A program made the translations under genes and the position numbers. From an uncultured Eubacteriales bacterium (GTDB lineage Bacteria; Bacillota; Clostridia; Christensenellales; Aristaeellaceae): a stretch of DNA of 64,000 bases. Below are positions 18,222 through 27,732 of this stretch, piece after piece; position 1 is the first letter of the stretch, and every line of letters begins with the position of its first letter. Where the stretch lies: assembly GCA_902795275.1 (NCBI GenBank), contig CADBKQ010000008.1:19694-83693 (forward strand), in the 5' to 3' direction. Below the pieces are notes generated by a model that was given only the letters and a program-made list of their open reading frames with translations, did not search any database and was not told the origin of the DNA.

Positions 18222-18447
18222 CAGCGCGATGATGGGGAATGGCAAGGACGCTTCCACGCAGAGAGCTGCCGGGTGGTGCAAGGCAGTTGGAAGGAATTGC
18301 GATCCACCCCGGAGCGGGCGATGACGAATCGCCGGGGAGCGCCCCATACAGCGCGGTCAAGCGGCGCGGTCATACAGTTCGCGCAAGCTGGGTGGCACCG
18401 CGGAAAACTTCCGTCCCAGACGATGGGACAGGAAGATTTTTTATTTG
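18222..18447 (+). promoter_or_regulatory. T-box leader (serine) controlling serS
   Basis: The T-box core GGGTGGCACCGCGG is at about 18390-18403. Upstream is the Stem I distal signature (AGAGAGCTGCC...GGTG). Downstream is a terminator CTTCCGTCCCA / TGGGACAGGAAG with TTTTTT. Uncharged tRNA-Ser would pair with the core and stop terminator formation. A possible specifier UCC lies at 18303-18305 (low confidence, from position only). The acyltransferase gene downstream overlaps serS and would share this control. Confidence 0.85.
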
Positions 18448-18467
18448 TTTCGGAAAGGAAGAAAAAC

Positions 18468-19748
18468 ATGATCGACATTAACCTCATTCGCAACAACCCC
18501 GACCTGGTGAAGGAAAACATCAAGAAGAAGTTCCAGGATCAGAAGCTGCCCCTGGTGGACGAAGTGCTGGAGCTGGACAAGAAAAACCGTGAAGCCATTC
18601 AGCGGGCGGATTATCTGCGTTCCCAGCGGAACAAGATCAGCAAGCAGATCGGCGCGCTGATGGGCCAGGGCAAGAAGGACGAGGCCGAGGCCGCCAAGCA
18701 GCAGGTCAAGGACATGCAGGACGAGATGGCCGCCCTGGAAATTAAAGAAACTGAATACGCCGAGGAAATCAAGAAGCGCATGATGGTGATTCCCAACATC
18801 ATCGACGCCTCCGTTCCTATCGGCAAGGACGACAGCCAGAACGTGGAAAACGAGCGCTTCGGCGAGCCCGTGGTGCCCGCCTGGGAAATCCCTTATCACG
18901 TGGACATCATGGAGCGGCTGAACGGCATTGACCTGGATTCCGCCCGCCGCACCTCGGGCAACGGTTTCTACTACTTAAAAGGCGACATCGCCCGGCTGCA
19001 CAGCGCTATCCTTTCCTACGCCCGGGACTTCATGATCGACCGGGGCTTCACCTACTACGTGCCGCCCTTCATGATCCGCAGCGCCGTGGTGAACGGGGTG
19101 ATGAGCTTCACCGAAATGGAAAACATGATGTACAAGATCGAGGGCGAGGACCTGTACCTGATCGGCACCAGCGAGCACAGCATGATCGGCAAGTTCATCG
19201 ACCAGATCCTGGACGAAAGCGAATTGCCCCAGACCCTGACCAGCTACAGCCCCTGCTTCCGTAAGGAAGTGGGCGCCCACGGCATCGAGGAGCGCGGCGT
19301 GTACCGCATCCACCAGTTTGAGAAGCAGGAAATGATCGTGGTCTGCAAGCCCGAGGAAAGCATGGACTGGTACAACAAGCTCTGGCAGAATACCGTGGAT
19401 TTCTTCCGCAGCATGGACATTCCCGTGCGCACCCTGGAATGCTGCTCCGGCGACCTGGCCGACCTGAAAGTGAAATCCTGCGACGTGGAAGCCTGGAGCC
19501 CCCGGCAGCAGAAATACTTTGAAGTAGGCAGCTGCTCCAACCTGGGCGACGCCCAGGCCCGCCGCCTGCAAATTCGCGTGAAGGGCGCGGACGGCAAGAA
19601 GTACCTGCCCCACACCCTGAACAACACCGTGGTGGCCCCGCCCCGCATGCTGATTGCTTTCCTGGAAAACAACCTGCAGGCCGACGGCAGCATCCGCATC
19701 CCCGAAGTGCTGCGCAAGTACATGGGCTTCAAAGAGAAAATCGGATGA
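18468..19748 (+). CDS. serS: Seryl-tRNA synthetase
   Basis: Class II synthetase charging tRNA-Ser, 426 residues. An N-terminal coiled-coil arm (about 30-105) is followed by class II motif 2 (FRKEVGAHGIEERGVYRIHQ) and motif 3 (PPRMLIAFLENNLQ). The ATG at 18468, behind GGAAAGGAAGAAAAAC, is the start; upstream in-frame sequence belongs to the T-box. Its TGA overlaps the ATG of an acyltransferase gene by 4 nt. Confidence 0.97.
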   Translation: MIDINLIRNNPDLVKENIKKKFQDQKLPLVDEVLELDKKNREAIQRADYLRSQRNKISKQIGALMGQGKKDEAEAAKQQVKDMQDEMAALEIKETEYAEEIKKRMMVIPNIIDASVPIGKDDSQNVENERFGEPVVPAWEIPYHVDIMERLNGIDLDSARRTSGNGFYYLKGDIARLHSAILSYARDFMIDRGFTYYVPPFMIRSAVVNGVMSFTEMENMMYKIEGEDLYLIGTSEHSMIGKFIDQILDESELPQTLTSYSPCFRKEVGAHGIEERGVYRIHQFEKQEMIVVCKPEESMDWYNKLWQNTVDFFRSMDIPVRTLECCSGDLADLKVKSCDVEAWSPRQQKYFEVGSCSNLGDAQARRLQIRVKGADGKKYLPHTLNNTVVAPPRMLIAFLENNLQADGSIRIPEVLRKYMGFKEKIG

Positions 19749-20833
19749 CACAGAGAAATGAAACGACCCTCCCGGACAAGCGCCGGGAGGGCAATATTGA
19801 ATTGCTGCGCATCGTGTGCATGCTCATCATCCTGGGCCATCATCTGGCCTGGCACGGCGTGGCCATGCAGTCGCCGGTCACGGAAAACCGGGTGATCGCC
19901 ACCTTCCTGTTCGCGGGCGGGATGACGGGCGTTAACTGCTTCGTGATGATCACGGGCTATTTCCTGGCCCCTTTCAAGTCGAAGCGGTTCTTTTCCACCG
20001 TCCTGCAAACGGCGTTTTACTCCGTGGGCCTGACGCTGGTGATGAAATACACCGGCTGGAATGAGGGCATCACCGGGGAAAACATCAAGGATTCCGCCCT
20101 GATCGTCACCCGCAGCCCCTACTGGTTCGTGGTGATGTACCTGGGACTGAACGCGGTGCTGCCGGTCTTGCAGCCCGCGGTGAAGAACCTGAACAGGAAT
20201 GCGCATCTGTGGATACTGATTGTGTCGGCGGTGTACCTGTCGGTCATTCCCACAGTAACCTTCCAGAACCCGTCCAGCCAATTCTTTCATCAGCTCACCT
20301 GGTTCTTTTTCCTGTACGTGCTGGGCGCGTACTTCCGCAAGTACCCAAACCGCTTTACCCGCTGCTGGCTGGTGCATGGCGCAGTGTTCCTGGGCATGGT
20401 GACGGTGATTGCCGGGCTGTGCCTGTGGGGGCGGTACAATCCCGACCTGTTCCAGCGGGTGGGCAGCAGGCAGAACTTCTTCGCGGACAAGAACACCGTG
20501 CCGCAGTTAATTTGCTCAATCGCCCTGTTCCTGTTCTTCACCGGCATCCGGGTGAAGCCCTATCGGCTGCTGACGCTGCTGTCCGGCGCGTCCTTCGGGG
20601 TGTACCTGATTCACGACCACATGTATTTCCGCAGCATGATCTGGAACCGGTGGGCCCAGGTTTGGCAGGCTTGCCAGGGCGATGGCTTCTGGAAAACGGC
20701 CTTGCTTGCGCCGGTCACTATCTACCTTGCCTGTGCGGTCATTGACATGCTGCGAAAATATCTGCTGGAAAAGCCACTGATGAAGCTGCTCGACCCGGTA
20801 TTTGAAAAGATCGACGCTTATCTGCAAAAGTAA
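19745..20833 (+). CDS. Membrane acyltransferase (acyltransferase-3 family)
   Basis: A 362-residue integral membrane protein with about ten hydrophobic helices. The N-terminus has the family signature R-x-x-N-I-E-L-L-R-I followed by MLIILGHHLAWHG, whose His is the expected catalytic residue. SGASFGVYLIHDHMY near the C-terminus is also typical. Such enzymes O-acetylate surface sugars or peptidoglycan. It starts inside the serS stop codon (ATGA) and so shares the serine T-box, an odd pairing with no clear metabolic logic. Confidence 0.88.
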   Translation: MTQRNETTLPDKRREGNIELLRIVCMLIILGHHLAWHGVAMQSPVTENRVIATFLFAGGMTGVNCFVMITGYFLAPFKSKRFFSTVLQTAFYSVGLTLVMKYTGWNEGITGENIKDSALIVTRSPYWFVVMYLGLNAVLPVLQPAVKNLNRNAHLWILIVSAVYLSVIPTVTFQNPSSQFFHQLTWFFFLYVLGAYFRKYPNRFTRCWLVHGAVFLGMVTVIAGLCLWGRYNPDLFQRVGSRQNFFADKNTVPQLICSIALFLFFTGIRVKPYRLLTLLSGASFGVYLIHDHMYFRSMIWNRWAQVWQACQGDGFWKTALLAPVTIYLACAVIDMLRKYLLEKPLMKLLDPVFEKIDAYLQK

Positions 20834-20866
20834 CAAAGACTTCCCCGCACAGGGGAAGCCTTTGTT
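20832..20866. terminator. Bidirectional terminator hairpin
   Basis: AACAAAGACTTCCCC, 5-nt loop, GGGGAAGCCTTTGTT: a 15-bp stem with one mismatch, just after the acyltransferase stop. The U tract is short. Confidence 0.7.
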
Positions 20867-20913
20867 ATATCATCTATTCGCAAATTAAAACAGCAAATAT
20901 GAGGGGCCAGTTT

Positions 20914-21000
20914 TGTCATCCTGAGCGAAGCGAAGGATCTCCCTGATATGAGTTTCGCCAGCAAGGAGTTCCTTCGCGTCCGGATGCGCTCAGGATGACA
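20914..21000. repeat. REP-like inverted repeat (TGTCATCCTGAGCG type)
   Basis: TGTCATCCTGAGCG at 20914-20927 is mirrored by CGCTCAGGATGACA at 20987-21000, with internal AAGCGAAGG / CCTTCGC arms. This is the widespread intergenic palindrome family seen in many bacteria. A single-arm relative lies inside the endolysin gene at 62881-62912. It fills most of the gap between the acyltransferase and GH94 genes. Confidence 0.8.
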
Positions 21001-21057
21001 TGTTCGTTTCGTATGCGAAAGCATCTTGGTTGCGCTTTTGCGTTTTTTCTTATACCA

Positions 21058-23454
21058 TTACATCACCACAGTGATATGGTCGCCGTCCTTAAGCATGTCG
21101 TCGGTGAGCAGGCCGCCGGGGATTTCCTTGCCGTTCAGCAGGGTCTTGCAATCGCCGCCCTGGTGATGCGCCGCATTGTCCACTTTGATATGGAGGCGCT
21201 TGCCGCGGAAGGTTTTTTCCATGGTAAAGCCGTCCCAGACGGCGGGAATGGCGGGAGAAATGCGCAGCCCGTCCGGAGTGGGACGCAGGCCCAGAATGCC
21301 TTCCACCGTACCCACCATGACGGTGGAGGCGGTGCCGGTGAGCCAGTGCACATGGGCGCGGCCCGGCTGGGGCGTTTCGTGGCCTTCGATGAACTGGGAG
21401 TGGACGTAGGGTTCCACTTCGCGGATCTCGGCCCGGTCGTTGTAGGCGGCGGGGCAGGATTCCTTGAAGTACTGGAAGGCCCGGTCGCCGTGGCCCAGCA
21501 GGGCTTCCGCCAGGATGACCCAGCCCTGGGCCTGGCAGAAGATGCCGCCGTTTTCCTTGGTGGTGGGGTTGAAGAGCAGCATGGCCGCGCCGTCGAAGGC
21601 GTGCTTGCGGTAGCAGGGGGTCATCAGTTCCACGCCGTTGGGGGTGTTGAGCTGATCGTACACGGTTTCCAGGCTCTTTTCCGCCTGGTCGCGGGTGGCG
21701 GCTTCGGAGATCACGCACCAGCTTTGCGGGTTCAGCCACATGGCGGCCTCGGGGTCATGCTTGGAGCCGATCACCGCGCCGTCCTGGGTGTAGCCCCGGC
21801 GGAAGCGGTCGTCCTCCCAGAAGTATTCGTTGATCAGTTTCAGCTGTTTCTCCCGGGTCGCTTTCAGCCAGGCTTTGTATTCCTTGTGCTCGGCAGTGTC
21901 GGGCAGCAGCTCGTCCAATTGCCGCAGGGCCATATAGAACTGGAAGGCCACGAAGCTGCTTTCGCCCTGAGCGCCCAATTTCAGGCAGTCGTTCCAGTCG
22001 GCGTGCAGGCCGGCGGGCATGCCGTGCGCGCCCAGATGCTTCATCGTAAAGTCGATGGCGCGCTTCAAGTGCTCGATCACGGTGCCTTCGTCATAGTCCG
22101 CGAAGGGGATCACTTCGTTCAGGAAGTCCTTGTCCCCGGTCTCGGCGATGTACTTGTACACCGTGGGGAACAGCCACATGGCGTCGTCGGCGCGGTAAGC
22201 GGGATGGCCGGTGGACTTGACGTAGCTTTCCTGCTCGGGGGTGTCCTCATGGCCGGGGTTGTGGGTGTATTTCACCAGGGGCAGGCCCGCGCCGTGATGC
22301 ACCTGGGCGGAGAGCATGAAGCGGATGCGGTCCTTCGCCATTTCGGGGTCCAGGTGGATGATGCCCTGGATGTCCTGCACGGTGTCGCGGTAGCCGTAGC
22401 CGTTGCGCTCGCCGCAGTAAATCAGGCTGGCGGCGCGGCTCCACACGAAGGTGGTGAAGCACTGGAAGGCGTTCCAGGTGTTCACCATGGTGTTCAGGTT
22501 GTCGTCGGGGGTGTGGATGGTGAGGTTCCGCAGCTTGCCGTGCCAGTAATCGATCAGGGTGCGCAGCTCGGCGTCCACGGTGTAGGCAGTGTCCTTGTAG
22601 CGGCGTACCAGCGCTTCGGCTTCCGTTTCGGTTTTCTGGCCCAGGAGGAAGGCCACGGTGCGGCTCTCGCCGGGCTGGAGCTCCAGCGTGGTTTGCAGCG
22701 CGCCGCAGGGGTTGCCGTTAAAGTTCAGGCTGTCGTCCAGTTTGCCGTCCATAACGCCCTGGGGGCAGTTGAATCGATGCGTGCCCAGGAAGCGTTCCCG
22801 CCGTCCGGTGTAGCTTTCCACGGGAGTCCCCGCCAGGCCGAAGAAGCGCTCGCTGCCGTTGCTGCCGTCGGGGTTCACATGGCAGAACTGGTTGATGCGC
22901 TCCAGGATATGATCCTTGTGGAACTCGGTGACGGTAATGAACTGGGTGTACTGCATGTTCACCAGGTCCTGGGTGTAGAAGCTCTCAGTGGTAAATTCGC
23001 AGTAGCCGAACACGGCGATCTTCCGGGGCGCGTCGCCGGTATTGGTGACGGTCAGCCGCCAGACCTCGTGCGTGGCGTCCAGGGGCACGTAGTACAGCGC
23101 CTTGGACGCGATGCCGTTGTATTCGCTTTCGATCTCGGTGTAGCTGGTGCCGTGGCGGGTGACGGTGTCAAATTCTTTCAGGTCCTTTTCCACGGGCCGC
23201 CAGGAGGCGGACCAGAAATCGCCGGTGGCCTGGTCGCGCAGGTAGATGTAGCGGCCCGGCTCGTCGAACTGGTTGAACATATAGCGCAGGATGCGCCCCG
23301 CCGCGCCGGACTTGACGAAGCTGTAGCCGCCCGCGTTCTGGGTCACGATGGCGCCGTATTCCGGGCTGCCCAGGTAGTTGGCCCAGGGCATGGGCGTGCG
23401 CGGGTCAGTAATCACGTATTCCCGCTTGGCGTTGTCAAAAAAACCGTACTGCAT
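21058..23454 (-). CDS. GH94 glycoside phosphorylase (cellobiose/chitobiose-phosphorylase-like)
   Basis: A 798-residue cytoplasmic enzyme that would cleave a beta-linked disaccharide with phosphate to give a sugar 1-phosphate. The N-terminus MQYGFFDNAKREYVI, PWANYLG and AGGYSF match cellobiose and N,N'-diacetylchitobiose phosphorylases. The catalytic Asp lies in ADWNDC (about nt 21981-21998), and TKENGGIF and WLTGTAS are also family motifs. Length fits GH94. Whether the sugar is cellobiose, chitobiose or another disaccharide cannot be decided. It follows AAAGGAGGAATGTCTT. The neighbouring ABC importer on the other strand could supply its sugar. Confidence 0.9.
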   Translation of the reverse strand: MQYGFFDNAKREYVITDPRTPMPWANYLGSPEYGAIVTQNAGGYSFVKSGAAGRILRYMFNQFDEPGRYIYLRDQATGDFWSASWRPVEKDLKEFDTVTRHGTSYTEIESEYNGIASKALYYVPLDATHEVWRLTVTNTGDAPRKIAVFGYCEFTTESFYTQDLVNMQYTQFITVTEFHKDHILERINQFCHVNPDGSNGSERFFGLAGTPVESYTGRRERFLGTHRFNCPQGVMDGKLDDSLNFNGNPCGALQTTLELQPGESRTVAFLLGQKTETEAEALVRRYKDTAYTVDAELRTLIDYWHGKLRNLTIHTPDDNLNTMVNTWNAFQCFTTFVWSRAASLIYCGERNGYGYRDTVQDIQGIIHLDPEMAKDRIRFMLSAQVHHGAGLPLVKYTHNPGHEDTPEQESYVKSTGHPAYRADDAMWLFPTVYKYIAETGDKDFLNEVIPFADYDEGTVIEHLKRAIDFTMKHLGAHGMPAGLHADWNDCLKLGAQGESSFVAFQFYMALRQLDELLPDTAEHKEYKAWLKATREKQLKLINEYFWEDDRFRRGYTQDGAVIGSKHDPEAAMWLNPQSWCVISEAATRDQAEKSLETVYDQLNTPNGVELMTPCYRKHAFDGAAMLLFNPTTKENGGIFCQAQGWVILAEALLGHGDRAFQYFKESCPAAYNDRAEIREVEPYVHSQFIEGHETPQPGRAHVHWLTGTASTVMVGTVEGILGLRPTPDGLRISPAIPAVWDGFTMEKTFRGKRLHIKVDNAAHHQGGDCKTLLNGKEIPGGLLTDDMLKDGDHITVVM

Positions 23455-23512
23455 AAGACATTCCTCCTTTGTTATTTGAAAGACATTGACAGCAATGGTT
23501 GATCAGTTGCGG

Positions 23513-25414
23513 TCAGCTGACCGCTTTTTTCCCATACTTCGCCACAAAATCGTCCATGGGAATGGGCCGCGAATAATAATACCCCTGCAGGTAGTCGCAG
23601 CCGAGGGCGGCGAGGGCCTCGGCCATTTCCGCGGTTTCGATGCCCTCGGCGGTGATGGTCACATCCATCTGCCGGAAGGCCTGCACCAGGGTGGGCAGCA
23701 GGGTGTCCCGCTCGCGGAAGTAATCCCACACCACCTCCATGTCCAGCTTCACGTTGATGAAGGGATAATGCTTCACCCGCGTCAGGTTGGAGTATCCGCT
23801 GCCGTAATCGTCCAGAGCGAACTGGAATCCTTCCTTCCGCAGGCTCATCACCTGCTTTTGCAGCAGGGAATAGTCGATGATGGACGCCTCGGTGATTTCC
23901 AGGTGGATCATGTCGGCGGGCACGCCGTATTCCCTGAGAATGGCGGAAAAGCGCTGGGGCAGGTCGCTGCGCATGCACTGGATGGGCGACAGGTTCACGT
24001 TCACCCAGGCCAGGCCCAGGTCTTCGATCACATGGTCGCGGATGAAGCGGCAGGTTTTGCGGAACACCTGCTCGCCCAGCAGGTTGATATGGCCGTTCTT
24101 TTCGGCGATGGGAATAAACAGGTTGGGCGGGATCAGCTTGCCGTTCATGTCCCGGATGCGGGCCAGGGCTTCGGCGGCGATGATCCTTTTGTTCTTCACG
24201 TCGTACAGCGGCTGGAGGAACACCTCCACCTCGTCCATTTCCAGCGCATGTTCCAGCGAACGCTTGGTTTCCATCTGCTGGTCGATGGCCTGGATGATGT
24301 CGCTGCGCTCCTGGCCCGCGTGGCCCTCGTCGGCCTTTCCGGCGCTGTCCAGGGCGATAAGCAGGGTGTTGACGACGCGGTCAACGGATTCCTTGCTGAC
24401 CTCCGCGCCCACCTCCACGAAAGCGGGCGTCAGGTACAGGTCGGCGTCGCTGGCATTCCAGGGCTTCTCGAAGCGCTCCTCGATCTCGCCGCGGATCCTG
24501 CCGCAGTCCAGGTTTTCCGGCCCCAGCAGCGTGAAGCATCCGCTGCGCAGGTAAAACACCAGGCATTCGGGATACTGTTTATACAGGTACTGGCTGATGA
24601 GCGCGATTCCCTGATCCATCTGCGCGCCGCCGTAAATACCGCGCTCGTCGTTGTAATCCCGCAGCACCATGCCCAGGATGCGGTAAGGCTTCTTCTGCCC
24701 CATTTCGTTCAGCATGTCCTGAAACGCGCGCATGTTGAACGCGGTTCCCCGGTCGGAGGTGTACAGGTCGGGATTCTCGAACGACAGGTAAATCACCAGG
24801 ATCGCCAGCAGGCAGAAGGTGTTCATGATCAGGTACTTCGGCATCAGGATGCGCACCAGGTTGCCGATGGCCAGGATGGTGTTGTACCCCATCAGGCTGC
24901 CGATTTCAAAGGGAGAAAGCCGCTTCCTGTTGCGGATGATGAGCACGAACGCCTGGAATATATAGAGGAAGGAACACACCGGCAGCAGGAAATACCAGGG
25001 CCCCCGGTGATAGCCCGCCGCGTCCACCGTGAACACCGCGCCGGTAAAGAAGCTGGACAGGGCAACCGCCTCGGCAAAGAGGATCGGCACGCCGGACACG
25101 ACGCCCTTCCACCGGGGCTTTGCGTAATAGATTTTCAGGGCGTCCACCGAAAACAGGTAAAACCAGTAGATCCGCGTCAGGAAGCAGATGAAAAACGCCA
25201 TGTTCAGCACATTGACCGTGGCGACGGATAATTCGGCGTAGCGCTCACACGCCCTGCTGGAAAGATAGTCCGTGATGATGGTAAATATATCCAGCAGCAG
25301 AATGCCTAAAAACGTTTTGTTCAGCCGCAGAGGCAGCCGCGGCCTGCTGAAATAATAAAACAGGATGATGACCAATACCAGGAGACTGGGAAGAACGTAA
25401 TTATAATTCCACAT
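23513..25414 (-). CDS. Membrane EAL-domain protein with degenerate GGDEF region
   Basis: A 633-residue c-di-GMP signalling protein. The first ~230 residues hold about seven hydrophobic helices. A middle region (about 240-370) has the spacing of a GGDEF domain but no GG[DE]EF signature. The C-terminal EAL domain is complete by eye: AEALARI, NVNLSPIQ, LEITEAS, LDDYGSGYSNL, TAEGIET and QGYYYSRPI. It is thus probably an active phosphodiesterase with a sensory membrane part. It diverges from the ABC operon across a 304-bp spacer that contains that operon's promoter. Confidence 0.88.
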   Translation of the reverse strand: MWNYNYVLPSLLVLVIILFYYFSRPRLPLRLNKTFLGILLLDIFTIITDYLSSRACERYAELSVATVNVLNMAFFICFLTRIYWFYLFSVDALKIYYAKPRWKGVVSGVPILFAEAVALSSFFTGAVFTVDAAGYHRGPWYFLLPVCSFLYIFQAFVLIIRNRKRLSPFEIGSLMGYNTILAIGNLVRILMPKYLIMNTFCLLAILVIYLSFENPDLYTSDRGTAFNMRAFQDMLNEMGQKKPYRILGMVLRDYNDERGIYGGAQMDQGIALISQYLYKQYPECLVFYLRSGCFTLLGPENLDCGRIRGEIEERFEKPWNASDADLYLTPAFVEVGAEVSKESVDRVVNTLLIALDSAGKADEGHAGQERSDIIQAIDQQMETKRSLEHALEMDEVEVFLQPLYDVKNKRIIAAEALARIRDMNGKLIPPNLFIPIAEKNGHINLLGEQVFRKTCRFIRDHVIEDLGLAWVNVNLSPIQCMRSDLPQRFSAILREYGVPADMIHLEITEASIIDYSLLQKQVMSLRKEGFQFALDDYGSGYSNLTRVKHYPFINVKLDMEVVWDYFRERDTLLPTLVQAFRQMDVTITAEGIETAEMAEALAALGCDYLQGYYYSRPIPMDDFVAKYGKKAVS

Positions 25415-25583
25415 GCGTCCCGTTCCCTCCGTGCTTTCTGTCCCGCGCGAATCTTCCGGCTTGGCGTATGCTGGAAACCCTGCTCTGCCGCCAGCGTCTT
25501 CATTTTCATTATATTGGAAACAGAATGGAAAAGCAAGAGATTTTTTGAATTCTGGATATATTCAATATTACACAAAAAAAGCC

Positions 25584-25612
25584 TTGCATTTTCTAACAAT
25601 TTATGATAAAAT
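25584..25612 (+). promoter_or_regulatory. Sigma-A promoter of sugar ABC operon
   Basis: -35 TTGCAT (25584-25589), 17-bp spacer, -10 TAAAAT (25607-25612). The leader of about 100 nt contains a GC-rich GCGCGC...GCGCGC inverted repeat (about 25655-25680). The rest of the 25415-25718 spacer is A+T-rich with no other feature seen. Confidence 0.75.
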
Positions 25613-25718
25613 ACTCACGTAAAAAACGGATGCCCGATCACGCGCCTTGCGCGCAGGTCTTTTCGCGCGCGGAAAAAGCGGCGTCCGTGACCGTTACATG
25701 AAGAAAGGCGGAGCGCTT

Positions 25719-26708
25719 ATGAGTATGGACGAAATGACAAAACCAATAAAACGAAAAAGAGGTTCAGTGAGCGAAACGAAGCGGCAATGGGCGTATCTCC
25801 TGATGGTCATTCCGGGCACCCTTTTCCTGATCGCTTTCGCCTATCTGCCCATGCCCGGCGTGATTCTGGCGTTTAAATTCTATCAGATGCAGGTGCCGCC
25901 GGACGGCGCGCTGCTTCAGAACACCTTCCTGTACAGCCTTTTCCATTCCAACTGGAACGGGCTGAACAACTTTACCTACCTGCTCAAGGACGCGCCCATG
26001 CTGATCCGCAACACGGTGGGCTACAACCTGCTGTTCATGGTGGTCGGCGTGATTTTGCAGGTGGGGCTGGCGGTCGTCATCAACGAAATGCGCAACCGCA
26101 AAACCGCCAAGGTGTACCACACCATCATGTTCATGCCCTACTTCGTCAGCTGGATCGTGGTCATGTACGCCTTGTACGCCATGATCTCCCCCTCCGGCTT
26201 CTTCAACCAGCTCATCACCTCCATGGGCGGCCAGACGATCAAGTTCTATTCCCAGAAGCAATACTGGCCCTGGATCTTCCTGATCGCGAACATCTGGAAA
26301 TACACCGGCCAGGGCTCCATCATTTATCTGGCCACGCTGACCGGCTTTGACGACCAGCTCTACGAAGCCGGCGCCATCGACGGCGCGACCAAGTGGCAGC
26401 AGTTCCGCTACATCACCCTGCCCCAGCTGATGCCCGTCATCGTGATGCTGCAGATTCTGGCCGTCGGCCGTATCTTCAACGGCGACTTCGACATGTTCTA
26501 CTCCCTGCCCAACGGCTCCGGCACGCTGCGCCAGGTGACCTCCACCATCGACGTGTACGTGTACGACATGCTGAAAAAAGGCAACCTGCGCAACTCCTTC
26601 GGCTATGCCGGCGCGGGCGCGTTTTTCCAGTCCGTTGTGGGCTTCTTCCTGATTCTGATCACCAACGGAATCGTGCGCAGGCACCAGCCCGACATGGCGC
26701 TGTTCTGA
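25719..26708 (+). CDS. ABC transporter permease (LplB-like)
   Basis: A 329-residue inner-membrane subunit of a carbohydrate-type importer. Six helices are evident, starting WAYLLMVIPGTLFLIAFAYL. The EAA loop that docks the ATPase reads EAGAIDGATKWQQFRYITLP. The ATG at 25719 (MSMDEMTK) sits behind AAAGGCGGAGCGCTT. The operon has no ATPase gene, so a shared MsmK/UgpC-type ATPase elsewhere must energise it. This set is typical of oligosaccharide importers of the LplB/YtcP group. Confidence 0.92.
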   Translation: MSMDEMTKPIKRKRGSVSETKRQWAYLLMVIPGTLFLIAFAYLPMPGVILAFKFYQMQVPPDGALLQNTFLYSLFHSNWNGLNNFTYLLKDAPMLIRNTVGYNLLFMVVGVILQVGLAVVINEMRNRKTAKVYHTIMFMPYFVSWIVVMYALYAMISPSGFFNQLITSMGGQTIKFYSQKQYWPWIFLIANIWKYTGQGSIIYLATLTGFDDQLYEAGAIDGATKWQQFRYITLPQLMPVIVMLQILAVGRIFNGDFDMFYSLPNGSGTLRQVTSTIDVYVYDMLKKGNLRNSFGYAGAGAFFQSVVGFFLILITNGIVRRHQPDMALF

Positions 26709-26726
26709 TGAAGGGAGGGCATTGAA

Positions 26727-27674
26727 ATGACGACTGTGGATTACAAGAAACTGAAAAAGGCGGAAAAAGAAGCGTCCAAGCACAGCGCTGCCCGCAACCA
26801 GATTTCCAAAGGCACCAACCTGTTTTTCAACATTGTGCTGATCATCGGCTGCGTGCTGACGCTGTTCCCGTTGTGGATCATCATCGTTTCCTCCATCACC
26901 AGCGAAGTGGCCCTGACCACCTACGGCTATCGGCTGTGGCCGCTGGAATTCTCCGTGAACGCCTATACCTACCTGTTCCGCGACGGTTCCGTGATCCTGA
27001 CCGCGTATAAGAACACCCTCATCGCCACCCTGGCCGGCACGCTGCTGTCCGTGGTCACGGTGGGCCTGTACGCCTACGCCCTGAGCCGCCCGGACTTTAA
27101 GTACAAAAAGTTCTTCACCTTCTTCAGCTTCTTTACGATGCTGTTTGGCGGCGGCATGGTGAGCTACTACAACATGTGCCGCAGCGTGCTGGGCCTGAAA
27201 GACACGGTGTGGGCGCTGTTCCTGCCCATGAGCTTCTCCGCTTACTGGGTCATTATCATGCGCACGTTCTACCAGTCCTCTGTGCCGGAAGCCATCATCG
27301 AATCCGCCCGCATCGACGGCAGCGGCGAATGGCGCACCTTGCTCCAGATCGTGTGTCCCCTGGCCATCCCCGGCTTCGCCACCGTCGCCCTGTTCAGCGC
27401 CATCGGCATCTGGAACGACTTCCGCAATTGCCTGCTGCTGAACGACAAGGCGCAGTTCTATAATTTGCAGTATACCATTTACCAGACCATGAACAACCTG
27501 CGTTTCCTGAAGGAGAACGCGTCGCGCATGGGCGGCGTGAACGTGGCCAACCTGCCCGCCGAAACCTTCCGTATGGCCATGGCGGTGGTCACGGTGGGCC
27601 CCATTATCATGGCCTATCCTTTCTTCCAGCGTTACTTCGTCAAGGGCCTGACCGTCGGCGCTGTGAAGGGATAA
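26727..27674 (+). CDS. ABC transporter permease (YtcP/LplC-like)
   Basis: The second membrane subunit of the importer, 315 residues, MalG-like. A charged N-terminus is followed by a first helix at about 33-55 and then five more. The EAA loop reads ESARIDGSGEWRTLLQIVCP. The C-terminal QRYFVKGLTVGAVKG is characteristic of the family. It begins 18 nt after the first permease, behind GAAGGGAGGGCATTGAA. Confidence 0.92.
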   Translation: MTTVDYKKLKKAEKEASKHSAARNQISKGTNLFFNIVLIIGCVLTLFPLWIIIVSSITSEVALTTYGYRLWPLEFSVNAYTYLFRDGSVILTAYKNTLIATLAGTLLSVVTVGLYAYALSRPDFKYKKFFTFFSFFTMLFGGGMVSYYNMCRSVLGLKDTVWALFLPMSFSAYWVIIMRTFYQSSVPEAIIESARIDGSGEWRTLLQIVCPLAIPGFATVALFSAIGIWNDFRNCLLLNDKAQFYNLQYTIYQTMNNLRFLKENASRMGGVNVANLPAETFRMAMAVVTVGPIIMAYPFFQRYFVKGLTVGAVKG

Positions 27675-27732
27675 AAAAGATTTCAAGGGCCCACGCAGCC
27701 CTGGAAATAAATTTTACAAGGAGGAAAAACAA

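Noticed and set aside
20995..23502. Long plus-strand open frame (835 codons) over the GH94 gene
   Set aside because: It is the antisense shadow of a clear GH94 enzyme in G+C-rich DNA; its residues are low-complexity (Val, Gly, His-rich) with no motif.
25764..27686. Minus-strand open frame (640 codons) over the ABC permeases
   Set aside because: Antisense shadow; His/Gly/Val-rich translation without motifs, opposed by two clear permeases.
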